Below are positions 16,883 to 27,755 of a DNA stretch of 64,000 bases, piece after piece (positions within the stretch are counted from its first letter, which is position 1; each line of letters starts with the position of its first letter). A program made the translations under genes and the position numbers. The DNA lies in the NCBI RefSeq assembly GCF_025717555.1, contig NZ_JAJIRP010000005.1, positions 372,001-436,000 of the forward strand, given 5' to 3'. This stretch comes from Paucibacter sp. B2R-40. GTDB taxonomy: Bacteria > Pseudomonadota > Gammaproteobacteria > Burkholderiales > Burkholderiaceae_C. Below the pieces are notes generated by a model. That model had not been told where the DNA came from. It searched no databases and saw nothing but the letters and a program-made list of their open reading frames with translations.

Positions 16883-16928
16883 CTGAGCTCGCACACAAAT
16901 GCCGGAAGGCATTTGTGGCTAGCGAAGG
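16883..16928 (+). repeat. hairpin repeat element, copy B
   Basis: This copy reads CTGAGCTCGCA, a 10-bp stem of different sequence (CACAAATGCC / GGCATTTGTG) with a GGAA (GNRA) loop, then GCTAGCGAAGG. Length and arrangement equal those of copy A exactly; copies start 71 bp apart. The stems keep pairing although five of ten positions differ. Confidence 0.75.
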
Positions 16929-16980
16929 AAGCCGCAGGACTGACGACCTTCGAACAGAGACCGCCCCGGTGGCTGGCAGC

Positions 16981-17012
16981 AAAAAAAGGCCCCTCGTGGG
17001 GCCTTTTTTTTT
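16981..17012. terminator. bidirectional intrinsic terminator
   Basis: Seven A, a GGCCCC/GGGGCC stem with TCGT loop, and nine T. It lies between the convergent receptor and TonB-C-like genes and would work in both directions. Confidence 0.9.
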
Positions 17013-17057
17013 ACGGCAACATGTTTGTGGGTAGGTCTGTGTCCCCACCGAAACCCA

Positions 17058-17729
17058 CTAGCGCCCCAGCAAAACCCGATCGAACTTCGGGACACGGAAA
17101 TCGACCGGCATCGCATCGACGGTGCTGAGCTGAACACTCATGATGTATTCCCCTTCGACTGCCCGGCCATTGAGCTCTTGTGGCTCAAAGACCCATTTCT
17201 CCAGCGAGGATTTAGCAAAACGGCGCACCGAATCCGGCATCCCGGGCAAGGCCTCCACCTGGATAGCCGAGCAGACACCGGTGATGCCGACCGTGCAGAT
17301 GGCCCTGACCTGCCCCTCCCAGCCGCCGACCCTGCCGATGTCATCGGGATAGCTTGCAAAATAGCGCTGCAGCGGCAGCGGTTCCACATTCAAACTTTGA
17401 ATTTTGACGGTGGCACCGGCCTCATTCGGGCTGATTAACATCTCCAGTCGCACACCGGTCCGGAAGGTCGCCGGACTTCTGCCCTCAAATTGAGGCGGAA
17501 TACGGGCATTTACAAAGCGCGACTTGATGCCTTGTAGGAACTGCGGCGGCAAGGTCTCTTCATCCAAGACATTGAATTCACGGGCCCTGCCGTCAACATC
17601 GAACAAAACCGTGGCCATGACGGTGACCGGATAGGGTTCCTTGCTAGGTTCTCCCGACCAGACCGGCACGGCCAGCAAAGTCAACAACAAGGGCAAGCCG
17701 CGGCGGACAGAATTCAGGCGAATTTTCAT
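17058..17729 (-). CDS. secreted protein with two TonB-C-like segments
   Basis: The 223-residue protein has a signal peptide ending near PVWSG and no other membrane segment. The C-terminal half (GQVRAICTVGITGVCSAIQV, then FAKSSLEKWVFEPQELNGR) has the pattern of a TonB C-terminal domain, in which a beta strand of the form V-x-C-x-V-x-x-x-G is followed by an amphipathic helix and W-x-F-x-P. The N-terminal half has a similar though weaker outline. Without a transmembrane anchor and proline linker it is not a classical energy transducer. It is convergent with the TonB receptor across the terminator; no functional link is proved. Confidence 0.65.
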   Translation of the reverse strand: MKIRLNSVRRGLPLLLTLLAVPVWSGEPSKEPYPVTVMATVLFDVDGRAREFNVLDEETLPPQFLQGIKSRFVNARIPPQFEGRSPATFRTGVRLEMLISPNEAGATVKIQSLNVEPLPLQRYFASYPDDIGRVGGWEGQVRAICTVGITGVCSAIQVEALPGMPDSVRRFAKSSLEKWVFEPQELNGRAVEGEYIMSVQLSTVDAMPVDFRVPKFDRVLLGR

Positions 17730-17779
17730 GGTCTATTTATCAACATGGAGCGGTGCGGCGGGCCATCAACGCTGATCGT

Positions 17780-19270
17780 TTAGCGCTGGATATCGCCCAG
17801 ACACAAATATTTGATCTCCACATAGTCATCCACACCCTGGTGCGCGCCCTCGCGGCCCAAGCCGCTTTGCTTGACACCGCCAAAGGGCACTTCGGCCGTG
17901 GCGATCAGGCCGGTGTTGATACCGACCATGCCGTACTCCAAGGCCTCGCCGACGCGGAAAACGCGGCCGATATCGCGGCTGTAGAAATAGCTGGCCAGAC
18001 CGAACTCGGTGTTATTCGCCAAGGCGATCACCTCGGCTTCGGTCGTGAACTTGAACACCGGCGCCACCGGGCCGAAGGTTTCTTCACGCGAGCACAACAT
18101 CGCCGGCGTGACGTCGGCGAGCAGGGTCGGCTCAAAGAATTGCGCCCCCTGTGTGACCGAGCGCTGCCCGCCGGCCACCAAGCGAGCGCCCAGCGCCAGC
18201 GCGTCGGCCACATGGGACTCAACCTTGGCCATTGCCGCCTCATCGATCAAGGGGCCGACATTGACGCCGGCCTCGAAGCCATTGCCCAGCTTCAAGCCGC
18301 CCACCTTGGCGGCCAGTTTCTCGATGAAAGCGTCATACACGCCAGCCTGCACGTAGAAGCGATTGGCGCAGACGCAGGTCTGGCCGGCATTGCGGTATTT
18401 GCTGGCGATGGCACCCTCGACCGCGCTGTCCAGATCGGCGTCATCGAACACGATGAAGGGCGCATTGCCGCCCAACTCCAGGGACAGCTTCTTGACCGTC
18501 TGCGCACATTGGCGGGCCAGAATGCGGCCGACCTCGGTCGAGCCGGTGAAGGACAAATGCCGCACCACATCGCTGTCGCACAGCACATGACCGATGGCCA
18601 CAGAGTTGTCGGCATCGGCCGTCAGCACATTCAAGACCCCGGCAGGCATGCCGGCGCGCTGCGCCAACTCGGCCACGGCCAGCGCCGACAGCGGCGTTGC
18701 CTCGGCCGGCTTGATCACCACCGTGCATCCTGCGGCCAAGGCCGGCGCCACTTTGCGCGTGATCATCGCGACGGGAAAGTTCCAGGGCGTGATCGCCGCG
18801 CAAACCCCCATCGCCTGCTTGATGACGAGGTAGCGTTTGTTGTTGTCGGTGGTCGGGATGGTCTCGCCGTAGATGCGCTTGCCTTCCTCGGCAAACCATT
18901 CGATGAAGCTGGCGCCGTAGACCACCTCGCCGCGCGCTTCGGCCAGCGGCTTGCCTTGCTCGGCCGTCATGATGCGGGCCAGGTCATCGGCATGCTTGAT
19001 CAGCAATTGCTGCCAACGCATCAGGATGGCGCCGCGCTCCTTGGCCGTCTTGGCGCGCCAAGGGCCCAGTGCATTGTTGGCGGCTGAAATCGCGGCTTCG
19101 GCCTCCGCCCCGCCAAGATTGGCCACCTCGGCCAGCAAAGCACCGGTGGCCGGGTCGGTGACGGCGAACTGGGCACTGCCGGCGACCCATTCGCCATTGA
19201 TCAGCGCCTGCGTGCGCAAAAGGCTGGCGTCATCCAGGCTGGCCAGCGGGGAAGTCGTGTTGCTTGTCAT
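17780..19270 (-). CDS. gabD: NAD(P)-dependent succinate-semialdehyde dehydrogenase
   Basis: The 496-residue aldehyde dehydrogenase has the catalytic Glu in [12 protein letters not shown] and the catalytic Cys in [13 protein letters not shown], both typical of GabD; the C-terminus carries [13 protein letters not shown]. It oxidises succinate semialdehyde to succinate in 4-aminobutyrate breakdown. Start at 19270 (MTSNTTSPL) is preceded by GGAGAT at a suitable distance; a start nine codons upstream is possible. No gabT lies next to it, so the physiological substrate is inferred from family only. Confidence 0.9.
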   Translation of the reverse strand: MTSNTTSPLASLDDASLLRTQALINGEWVAGSAQFAVTDPATGALLAEVANLGGAEAEAAISAANNALGPWRAKTAKERGAILMRWQQLLIKHADDLARIMTAEQGKPLAEARGEVVYGASFIEWFAEEGKRIYGETIPTTDNNKRYLVIKQAMGVCAAITPWNFPVAMITRKVAPALAAGCTVVIKPAEATPLSALAVAELAQRAGMPAGVLNVLTADADNSVAIGHVLCDSDVVRHLSFTGSTEVGRILARQCAQTVKKLSLELGGNAPFIVFDDADLDSAVEGAIASKYRNAGQTCVCANRFYVQAGVYDAFIEKLAAKVGGLKLGNGFEAGVNVGPLIDEAAMAKVESHVADALALGARLVAGGQRSVTQGAQFFEPTLLADVTPAMLCSREETFGPVAPVFKFTTEAEVIALANNTEFGLASYFYSRDIGRVFRVGEALEYGMVGINTGLIATAEVPFGGVKQSGLGREGAHQGVDDYVEIKYLCLGDIQR

Positions 19271-19348
19271 CTGTTCATCTCCAACTTGAGTCCGCACTCT
19301 AACCGCTCTTCAAGCTCGCGCTGTCTCAGCGAAGCCACCCCCCGCCCT

Positions 19349-19354
19349 TATAAT
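19349..19354 (+). promoter_or_regulatory. -10 element of the alaS promoter
   Basis: TATAAT is a perfect -10 hexamer 67 bp before the alaS ATG. The -35 region (about 19326-19331) is poor. The region also holds the divergent gabD start. Confidence 0.5.
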
Positions 19355-19420
19355 CAAAAGCTCCAAAAATCAAGCATTTACTGCACTCACCCGTGCAGTC
19401 ACAGCAGAAAGCCCCCGGGA

Positions 19421-22051
<2,631 letters not shown>

Positions 22052-22072
22052 TTTAAGTACCATGCATCTGAC

Positions 22073-22107
22073 AAGGGCCCTCGGGAACTACCCCAAGGGC
22101 CCTTTTT
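22073..22107 (+). terminator. intrinsic terminator after alaS
   Basis: AAGGGCCC pairs with GGGCCCTT around a 16-base loop that can add GGG/CCC pairs, followed by a run of five T. Confidence 0.85.
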
Positions 22108-22142
22108 CTACTTCGTTGTTTTTCCCTTTTCAGGAGTCCGCC

Positions 22143-22859
22143 ATGAGCGACACCACCACGATTGACCACGCCAACGCCGAACGCCTGGCTGCCCTCTTGC
22201 AAATGTTGGCCGCCAACACGCCGGAAGACGAGGACGCGGTGCCGATCGACACGCTGGACGGCTACCTGACCGCCTTGATCGTCGGCCCAACCGACGCCGG
22301 CCCACTGGAGGCGATGGACGCCTTGTTCGGCGACGACTGGGCCGATGAGCTCGACGAGCAAGACGTCACCGAAGAGTTCATGACCGTGCTGCATGAGCGT
22401 TGGAACGAGATCACGCTGAGCCTGGAGCCGGTCGCACTCGGCGCCGACCCGGAAGCGATGATGATCGAGCCGCTGATCACCGAGTTTGACGAAGCCACCA
22501 AGGCCGGTCTGCTGAGCCAGGGCGTGCTGACGGCCGAGCAAATCGAGCAGTTGCCTCCGAACGGCCTGATGTGGGTCGAAGGCTTTATGCAGGCGGTTGA
22601 GGACAATGAGGCCGACTGGTATGTGTTCGACGAAGACAGCGACGATGGCCAGATGCTGGACGCCATGCTGATGGGCGTGGCGGCAGTGGCGATGCCTCCG
22701 GGCGATCAACTCGAAGCCTATATCGACGAGCAATACGACGAAGACGAAGAGGTCGACCAGGACGTCTTGCTCGACGACGCGCTGTTCTCAGTGCAAGACT
22801 TGCGCACCTTCTGGCTGCAGCAAAAGCTGGCGCAACAAGCGCCAAACTTGGCTTCCTAA
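22143..22859 (+). CDS. YecA/UPF0149 family protein
   Basis: The 238-residue acidic protein contains IDTLDGYLTALIVGP and GLMWVEGFMQAVEDNEADW, the signature of the YgfB/YecA (UPF0149) family. No SEC-C zinc motif is present at the C-terminus, so it resembles the shorter branch. The function of the family is unclear. CAGGAG stands before the ATG at 22143; the open frame upstream to 22062 overlaps the alaS terminator and is not used. The tail (EQYDEDEEVDQDV) is strongly acidic. Confidence 0.85.
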   Translation: MSDTTTIDHANAERLAALLQMLAANTPEDEDAVPIDTLDGYLTALIVGPTDAGPLEAMDALFGDDWADELDEQDVTEEFMTVLHERWNEITLSLEPVALGADPEAMMIEPLITEFDEATKAGLLSQGVLTAEQIEQLPPNGLMWVEGFMQAVEDNEADWYVFDEDSDDGQMLDAMLMGVAAVAMPPGDQLEAYIDEQYDEDEEVDQDVLLDDALFSVQDLRTFWLQQKLAQQAPNLAS

Positions 22860-22867
22860 GCGGCCAT

Positions 22868-23422
22868 CTATAGCTTGCCGCTGCAGTTCGCAGCGCCGCA
22901 GCGGCAGCTGAGCCGCCCCTCATGGTGGCTTTCACCGTAATGGCAAGTTAGTTCTTCACCGGCTGCGATATCTCGCAGCGCATAAAACTCGACCCGCCCC
23001 TGGCTGATGCGCAGCACGGCATTCGGTGCACAGCAATGGTTGATATTGCGCAGCGCGGTGAGCGAGTCGGTCGCATCGACTGCGCGGGTTTCCGACACTT
23101 CGACGATATGGATGCGCGCCCTTCCCCTGGCGCGCCGCCGCGCTTCGCGTACCGAGATCGATTCACCGCGCAACTCGCCAATCTTGCGCCGCGCGGGAAT
23201 TGCCTCCTCGGCAAACACGCCCAGCCCATCGATCGGGCTTGCAGCCACCCGCAAAGCAAAGCGCTCGGCTGGCTGCAACTCGCGTTTTTTGGGCTTGGCG
23301 AATGCCAGCGATGCGTCGGGCTGAGCCGTTGGGTCAACTGGGCAGAGGACTGGGCTGAGGACTGGGCTGAGGATAGGACTGAGTCTGGGCATGATGGGGT
23401 GATTGTCGTTGGCGCGCCGCAA
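22868..23422 (-). CDS. SET-domain protein (putative lysine methyltransferase)
   Basis: The 184-residue protein carries a SET domain from about residue 50: SPIDGLGVFAEEAIPAR, then RNINHCCAPNAV (the NHxxxPN pseudoknot motif), ALRDIAAGEELTCHYG and a cysteine-rich post-SET-like tail CRCGAANCSGKL. SET enzymes methylate lysines with S-adenosylmethionine; bacterial targets are mostly unknown. The N-terminal ~30 residues are a low-complexity S-P-V-L repeat encoded by a 12-bp tandem repeat, so the true start is uncertain: 23422, 23392 or later. It is convergent with the YecA-family gene, 8 bp apart. Confidence 0.85.
   Translation of the reverse strand: MRRANDNHPIMPRLSPILSPVLSPVLCPVDPTAQPDASLAFAKPKKRELQPAERFALRVAASPIDGLGVFAEEAIPARRKIGELRGESISVREARRRARGRARIHIVEVSETRAVDATDSLTALRNINHCCAPNAVLRISQGRVEFYALRDIAAGEELTCHYGESHHEGRLSCRCGAANCSGKL
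23345..23380. repeat. 12-bp tandem repeat in the SET gene N-terminus
   Basis: GAGGACTGGGCT occurs twice in direct succession, followed by a third, degenerate copy GAGGATAGGACT. On the coding strand it encodes repeats of Ser-Pro-Val/Ile-Leu. Copy-number change would keep the frame. Confidence 0.8.
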
Positions 23423-23435
23423 ATTTCAATAGCGC

Positions 23436-23465
23436 TTGACCGAGCCTCGCCAGGGCCTGCATACT
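23436..23465 (+). promoter_or_regulatory. putative sigma-70 promoter, possibly leaderless
   Basis: TTGACC (23436-23441) and CATACT (23460-23465) are separated by 18 bp. A start seven bases after the -10 would fall on the ATG of the 38-codon gene at 23472. Confidence 0.45.
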
Positions 23466-23471
23466 GAGCCG

Positions 23472-23588
23472 ATGCAAGCCCTTCAAGCATCTCTAACTTC
23501 AATCATCAGCGCGCTGATGTGCGCGGCGCTGGGCGGTCTATTTATGGCCCCTCAGCAGCCCGAGCTCGGTCAGCAGCGGCAGACCTAA
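23472..23588 (+). CDS. small hydrophobic protein, 38 aa
   Basis: The frame begins MQALQASLTSIISALM, continues with a hydrophobic Ala/Leu/Gly stretch and ends in a polar QQPELGQQRQT tail. It looks like a one-pass membrane peptide or a short secreted peptide. It is framed by a plausible promoter immediately upstream and a strong terminator 30 bp downstream, which makes a dedicated transcription unit likely. No Shine-Dalgarno sequence is present, consistent with leaderless translation. No family is recognised. Confidence 0.5.
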   Translation: MQALQASLTSIISALMCAALGGLFMAPQQPELGQQRQT

Positions 23589-23617
23589 GTTCCAGAGATC
23601 AGAAAAATTCCCCTTCC

Positions 23618-23646
23618 AAAAGCCCGCTGCCTCAGCGGGCTTTTTT
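23618..23646 (+). terminator. intrinsic terminator
   Basis: AAAAGCCCGCTG pairs with CAGCGGGCTTTT around a CCT-type loop and is followed by six T. It ends the unit of the small 38-codon gene. Confidence 0.9.
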
Positions 23647-23695
23647 GTTTTATGCGTCCCTTCTCACCATCTGCCATCAAACCAGGAGAACTCCC

Positions 23696-24220
23696 ATGCA
23701 GATCACCATCCGCCGCGCCCAAGTCAGCGATGCCGCAGCCTTCGCCGAGATGATGGCTCACCCCGAGGTGTTCTCGGGTCTGCTGCAAAACCCGTTTCCT
23801 AGCGAAGAACAATGGCGTCAGCGCCTGCAGGAAGGTGCCGCGCCAGGCAAGGCTGATTTACACCTTGTGGCGATCAACGAAGAAGGCCGACTGCTGGGCA
23901 GCTCCGGCCTGCACGCAGCCGGTGCCGCCTTGCGCCGCCGCCATGTAGCGAGCCTGGGCGTGAGCATTGCGCAATCAGCACAGGGTCAGGGTGTGGGTAC
24001 CGCCCTGCTGGCGGCACTGCTGGACTATGCGGACAACTGGGCACAGGTCTTGCGCGTCGAGTTGACGGTCTACGCGGACAACGCCCGCGCAATCAAGCTC
24101 TATGAGAAATTCGGCTTCGAGCCTGAGGGCCGCATGAAGGGCTATGCGCTGCGGGCCGGCGCTTATGTGGACACTCTGGCGATGGCCCGCTTGCACCCGA
24201 AGCCGCCGAGCTGGAACTGA
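23696..24220 (+). CDS. GNAT family N-acetyltransferase
   Basis: The 174-residue protein starts MQITIRRAQVSDAAAFAEMM and has the acetyl-CoA loop QGQGVGTALLAALL plus the motif B end VYADNARAIKLYEKFGFEPEG. It acetylates an unknown amine, possibly a protein N-terminus or small molecule. AGGAGAA is correctly placed before the ATG; upstream frame extension overlaps the terminator at 23618-23646. Confidence 0.88.
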   Translation: MQITIRRAQVSDAAAFAEMMAHPEVFSGLLQNPFPSEEQWRQRLQEGAAPGKADLHLVAINEEGRLLGSSGLHAAGAALRRRHVASLGVSIAQSAQGQGVGTALLAALLDYADNWAQVLRVELTVYADNARAIKLYEKFGFEPEGRMKGYALRAGAYVDTLAMARLHPKPPSWN

Positions 24221-24251
24221 AAGGCTCAAACGTAGAGCGGACCAAGCCGAC

Positions 24252-24557
24252 TCAGATCGGATGGAATTGCGCCCGTTTGCTCTCTGGCACGCGCAAGAGT
24301 ACGACTTGCTTCTCGCCTTGCTGGCTCTCGCTTTGCCCCTGCACCACCACACGTGGCAATTGCTCTGCCACAACGCGGTGCTGGGGCATCGCGCTGAGGC
24401 GCTTGCCGGTGATCACCAAACGAGCGAGCTTGACGACTTCGCTGGCCTCGGCCGGCGTGCTTGGCAGCAGACTTGAGCCAAGCACCGCAAGAGTGAGGCA
24501 CAAGGTCGAGGCGAGCAAGCGGCCCTTTTTTTTGCAGTCCTCTTTGCTGAACAACAT
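24252..24557 (-). CDS. small secreted protein of unknown function
   Basis: The 101-residue protein begins MLFSKEDCKKKGR, has a signal peptide (CLTLAVLGSSLLPSTPAEAS) and a short mature part with two similar strands, LARLVITGKRL and LPRVVVQGQSE. Small exported proteins with such a (L/P)-R-V-V-V-x-G motif are frequent in Burkholderiales, from memory, and have no assigned role. The start at 24557 is chosen because it gives a good signal peptide; the frame is open 10 codons further upstream. Confidence 0.6.
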   Translation of the reverse strand: MLFSKEDCKKKGRLLASTLCLTLAVLGSSLLPSTPAEASEVVKLARLVITGKRLSAMPQHRVVAEQLPRVVVQGQSESQQGEKQVVLLRVPESKRAQFHPI

Positions 24558-24716
24558 CTGCGAACTCCCCGCCCCCCAAGGGGGCAATATTTGTGATCGG
24601 AGTATCGCGAGATCGTCACGCGCCCTCCAGCGCTGAGTGACGAACTGCAGTTTTCAGCGCTCCAAGCGCAGCGCCGTGGGGTGAGAGTCAGCTTGCATCA
24701 GTTCCGCGTCGTCCAT

Positions 24717-25727
24717 TCAGGCGTACTTCAGCGCGCCCGACTTGCCCCAGAACACCCGGTAGGCGAATACCGTGTAAATCAGAATGGCCGGCACCGTTGC
24801 GGCCACGCCCCAGAGAATGAACTGCAGGGACTTGGGCGCGGCCGCCGCCTGCCAGACCGTCAACTGGTCGATCAGCACATAGGGATAAAGGCTGTAGGCC
24901 AGGCCCAAGAAGCTCATCAGCATCACCACCACCATCAGCGCAAATGGCAGCCAGCACAGCTTGCCCAGCACCCGGTGTGAGTTCAAGAGCGCCCGCAAGG
25001 CCAGCAAGGCCAGCGCGGTCGACAAGGGAATGGGCAGCAGCGCGATCAGCTCCGGCATCCGGAACCAGCGCTCACTGACGGTCTGGCTCAGCAATGGCGT
25101 CGTGATGGACACCAAGGCCAGGCCCAGCACCACCGCCGGCCAAGCCAGCTTGGCGCGCCGCACTGCCAGAGCCTGCAAGCTGCCCTCGCCCTTCATGATC
25201 AACCAGGCCGCACCCAGCAAGGCATAGGCGGCAGCCAGCGCCAGCGCGATCAAAAGGGCAAACAAGGTGTAGCCCCAGCCCTGCGCAAAGCCGGTGATAT
25301 AGCGTGCCAGCATCCAGCCTTGCGACAGCGCAGCGAGCGCGGATCCGGCCATGAAGGCGCGGTTCCACAGCGGCTGCCAGCGCGTCTGCGCCTTGACGCG
25401 GAAGTCAAACGCCACACCGCGCAGCGTCAGACCCAAAAGCATCAGCGCCACCGGCAAATAGAGCGCCTGCAGGATCACGCCATGCGCCTTGGGGAAGGCG
25501 ACCAGCAAGATGCCCACGCCCAGCACCAGCCAGGTTTCATTCGCGTCCCAGAACGGGCCGATCGAGGCCACCATCTGGTCTTTGTGCTCGCCGCTGGCGC
25601 CCAGCATCAAGAGCCCGACACCGAGGTCATAACCATCCAGCACCACATACACCAGCAGCGCCAGCCCCATCAGACCCAGGAAGACCAGCGGCATCCAGCC
25701 ATCGGCACTCATCAGCGCCGCGTTCAT
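24717..25727 (-). CDS. cydB: cytochrome bd-type quinol oxidase subunit II
   Basis: The 336-residue membrane protein starts MNAALMSADGWMPLVF and has the subunit II motif LDGYDLGVGLL plus WDANETWLVLGVG. It is the structural partner of CydA in a terminal oxidase with high oxygen affinity that does not pump protons. The ATG overlaps the cydA stop by 4 bp (ATGA). No cydX-like small hydrophobic frame follows. Confidence 0.95.
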   Translation of the reverse strand: MNAALMSADGWMPLVFLGLMGLALLVYVVLDGYDLGVGLLMLGASGEHKDQMVASIGPFWDANETWLVLGVGILLVAFPKAHGVILQALYLPVALMLLGLTLRGVAFDFRVKAQTRWQPLWNRAFMAGSALAALSQGWMLARYITGFAQGWGYTLFALLIALALAAAYALLGAAWLIMKGEGSLQALAVRRAKLAWPAVVLGLALVSITTPLLSQTVSERWFRMPELIALLPIPLSTALALLALRALLNSHRVLGKLCWLPFALMVVVMLMSFLGLAYSLYPYVLIDQLTVWQAAAAPKSLQFILWGVAATVPAILIYTVFAYRVFWGKSGALKYA

Positions 25728-27070
25728 GCTGCGCTCCCGGCGAGCTTGGGCTCCGCTTGCGGCACAGGCTCGCTTTTCTCGGCCATGTACTTGATCACCG
25801 ACACATAGGCAATGATCAACGCCAGGTAGAGGGTGATGTAGCCGGCCAGGGTGGCGGCGATCATCGGTGCCGGCGTGGCGGAGGCCACATCGGCGGTACG
25901 CAACAAGCCGTAAACGATGAAGGGTTGGCGGCCGATTTCGGTCACATACCAGCCGGCAATCGTGGCCAGCCAGCCGGAGAAAGTCATCCAGGACAGGCCG
26001 ATCAATAAAGCTCGGGGTAGGCTTTCAGCAGCCCAATGCCGGTGCCGGAACAGCCACAAGCCGCCCCAGCTGAAGGCCAGCATCAAGAGCCCCGTGCCGA
26101 CCATGATGCGAAAGCCAAAGAACAAGGGCGCGACGGGAGGATGGGCTCCTTTGAACTCATCCAAGCCCTTGATCTCACCGTCGGCATGATGCGTCAGCAC
26201 CAGGCTGGCTAGCTTGGGGATGCCGATCTCGAAATCATTGCTGCGCGTCTTGGCGTTCGGCCAGGCGAATAGCAGCAGCGGCGCGCCGCGTTCGGTCTGC
26301 CAGACCCCTTCCATCGCCGCGATCTTGGCCGGCTGGTATTTCAAGGTGTTGAGCCCATGCATATCGCCGACCAGGATCTGCAGCGGGATCAGCACGGCAG
26401 CCAGCGTCAGGCCGACCCGCAATACCCGCGCCGTGTGTGGCTGCACCTTGCCCTTGAGCAGCTGCCAGGCGCTGACGCCGGCCAGCAAAAAGCTGACCGT
26501 CAAGCCCGAGGCCAGCAATTTATGCGTCAAACGGTAGGGGAAGGACGGATTGAAGACCACCGCCCACCAATCCACGGCATGGAACTCGCCGTTGATGATC
26601 TCGAAGCCTTGCGGCGTGTGCATCCAGGAATTCAGACTCAAGATCCAGAAGGCGCTCAGCGTGGTGCCGAAGGCCACCATCACCGTGGCAGCCAGGTGCA
26701 CGCGTTCGCTGACCCGGCCATGGCCGAACAGCATCACACCCAGGAAGCTGGCTTCCAAAAAGAAGGCCGTCAGCACCTCATAGCCCAGCAGGGGGCCGGC
26801 GATATTGCCGGCCTTCTCCATAAAGCCAGGCCAGTTGGTGCCGAACTGAAAGCTCATCGTGATGCCGCTGACCACACCCAGGGCAAAGCTCAAGGCAAAA
26901 ACCTTGGTCCAAAAGCGGTAAGCACTCAACCAAGCTGCCTCATGTGTGAGCAACCAGCGCGCGCGGAAGAACAGCAACACCCAGGCCAGGGCGATGTTGA
27001 TGGTGGGGAACAGAATATGAAAAGTAATATTGGCGGCAAACTGCATGCGGGCCAGAACGATTGCGTCCAT
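25724..27070 (-). CDS. cydA: cytochrome bd-type quinol oxidase subunit I, short Q-loop (CioA-like)
   Basis: The 448-residue protein begins MDAIVLARMQFAANITFH, with the haem-ligand His18, and has GDMHGLNTLKYQPAKIAAMEG. The quinol-binding Q-loop is short, as in Pseudomonas CioA, since the protein lacks the insertion seen in the longer E. coli CydA. This class is often called cyanide-insensitive oxidase. The start at 27070 lies 1 bp after the end of the regulator gene, so regulator, cydA and cydB form one operon. A longer frame to 27127 overlaps the regulator and is not used. Confidence 0.94.
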   Translation of the reverse strand: MDAIVLARMQFAANITFHILFPTINIALAWVLLFFRARWLLTHEAAWLSAYRFWTKVFALSFALGVVSGITMSFQFGTNWPGFMEKAGNIAGPLLGYEVLTAFFLEASFLGVMLFGHGRVSERVHLAATVMVAFGTTLSAFWILSLNSWMHTPQGFEIINGEFHAVDWWAVVFNPSFPYRLTHKLLASGLTVSFLLAGVSAWQLLKGKVQPHTARVLRVGLTLAAVLIPLQILVGDMHGLNTLKYQPAKIAAMEGVWQTERGAPLLLFAWPNAKTRSNDFEIGIPKLASLVLTHHADGEIKGLDEFKGAHPPVAPLFFGFRIMVGTGLLMLAFSWGGLWLFRHRHWAAESLPRALLIGLSWMTFSGWLATIAGWYVTEIGRQPFIVYGLLRTADVASATPAPMIAATLAGYITLYLALIIAYVSVIKYMAEKSEPVPQAEPKLAGSAA

Positions 27071-27071
27071 C

Positions 27072-27659
27072 TCATTCACCTTCAGCTTGATTTGACCGGC
27101 CACTGACCGCACGCCCCATTCGCCCAATTCGCCCGGGCAGCTCCAGCATCTTTTGCACCTTGGAGCCCATCTTCATCAGCTGGCCCAGGGTCTGCGAGTC
27201 CATCTTCTGGATGTCATCAAACCAGGTCGTCATCAGCTCGATCAGGTCGTGCATGCCGCGCATGCGCTCCTGCGCCACGCGGTCTTCTTCGCAAGTGGGC
27301 GTCTCCAGCAAGGCATTGCGCAGCATCGACAGCGTCGGCTCGATCTCGCGTCGGCGCCGCTCTTCAGCCAGCGTGCGGAAAATCTCCCAGGCGTCGCTGG
27401 GCGCTTCGAAATACTCGCGCCTGTCGCCGCTCAGGTGGCGCAGCTTGACCAAGCGCCAGGCCTGCAACTCCTTCAAACCCATGGACACATTAGAGCGACT
27501 GAACTCCAGGCCTTCGGCGATGTCATCGGCGTTGAGGGCCTGCGGCGAAACGAAAATCAAAGCGTAGATTTGGCCCACCGTACGGTTGATGCCCCAGCGG
27601 CTACCCATCTCGCCAAAGTGAGCGACAAAGCTGCGGACCAGCGGACTCATTGCATTCAT
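27072..27659 (-). CDS. GbsR/MarR-type transcriptional regulator of the cyd operon
   Basis: The 195-residue protein has a winged helix-turn-helix segment (LNADDIAEGLEFSRSNVSMG followed by LKELQAWRLVKLRHLSG) and a long helical C-terminus. This is the GbsR-like branch of the MarR superfamily. It is the first gene of the operon with cydAB. AAGGAG stands before the ATG at 27659; the TTG one codon upstream is less likely. A perfect palindrome about 100 bp upstream is a candidate autoregulatory operator. The signal sensed is unknown. Confidence 0.88.
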   Translation of the reverse strand: MNAMSPLVRSFVAHFGEMGSRWGINRTVGQIYALIFVSPQALNADDIAEGLEFSRSNVSMGLKELQAWRLVKLRHLSGDRREYFEAPSDAWEIFRTLAEERRRREIEPTLSMLRNALLETPTCEEDRVAQERMRGMHDLIELMTTWFDDIQKMDSQTLGQLMKMGSKVQKMLELPGRIGRMGRAVSGRSNQAEGE

Positions 27660-27755
27660 CAATCAAACTCCTTGCCTGGCATTGCCAGACATTGCCCGAC
27701 CTTGCTTTGGCGCAAACAAAAGCGACAGCGCTTTTGACTTGGCGCAAGTTTATCC

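Noticed and set aside
17753-19087. Plus-strand frame of 444 codons opposite gabD
   Set aside because: Composition (His/Arg/Gln/Gly-rich) is that of an antisense shadow, and gabD motifs are intact on the other strand. Similar long shadows opposite pepN, alaS, the TonB receptor and tamA were also left out.
22868-23422. SET-domain gene as eukaryotic contamination
   Set aside because: Base composition, gene density and close convergent packing with bacterial neighbours are normal; SET genes are known in bacteria.
24654-24716. 20-codon frame directly after cydB as a cydX gene
   Set aside because: The peptide (starting MDDAELMQADSH) is polar and charged; CydX proteins are one hydrophobic helix. 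Probably chance.
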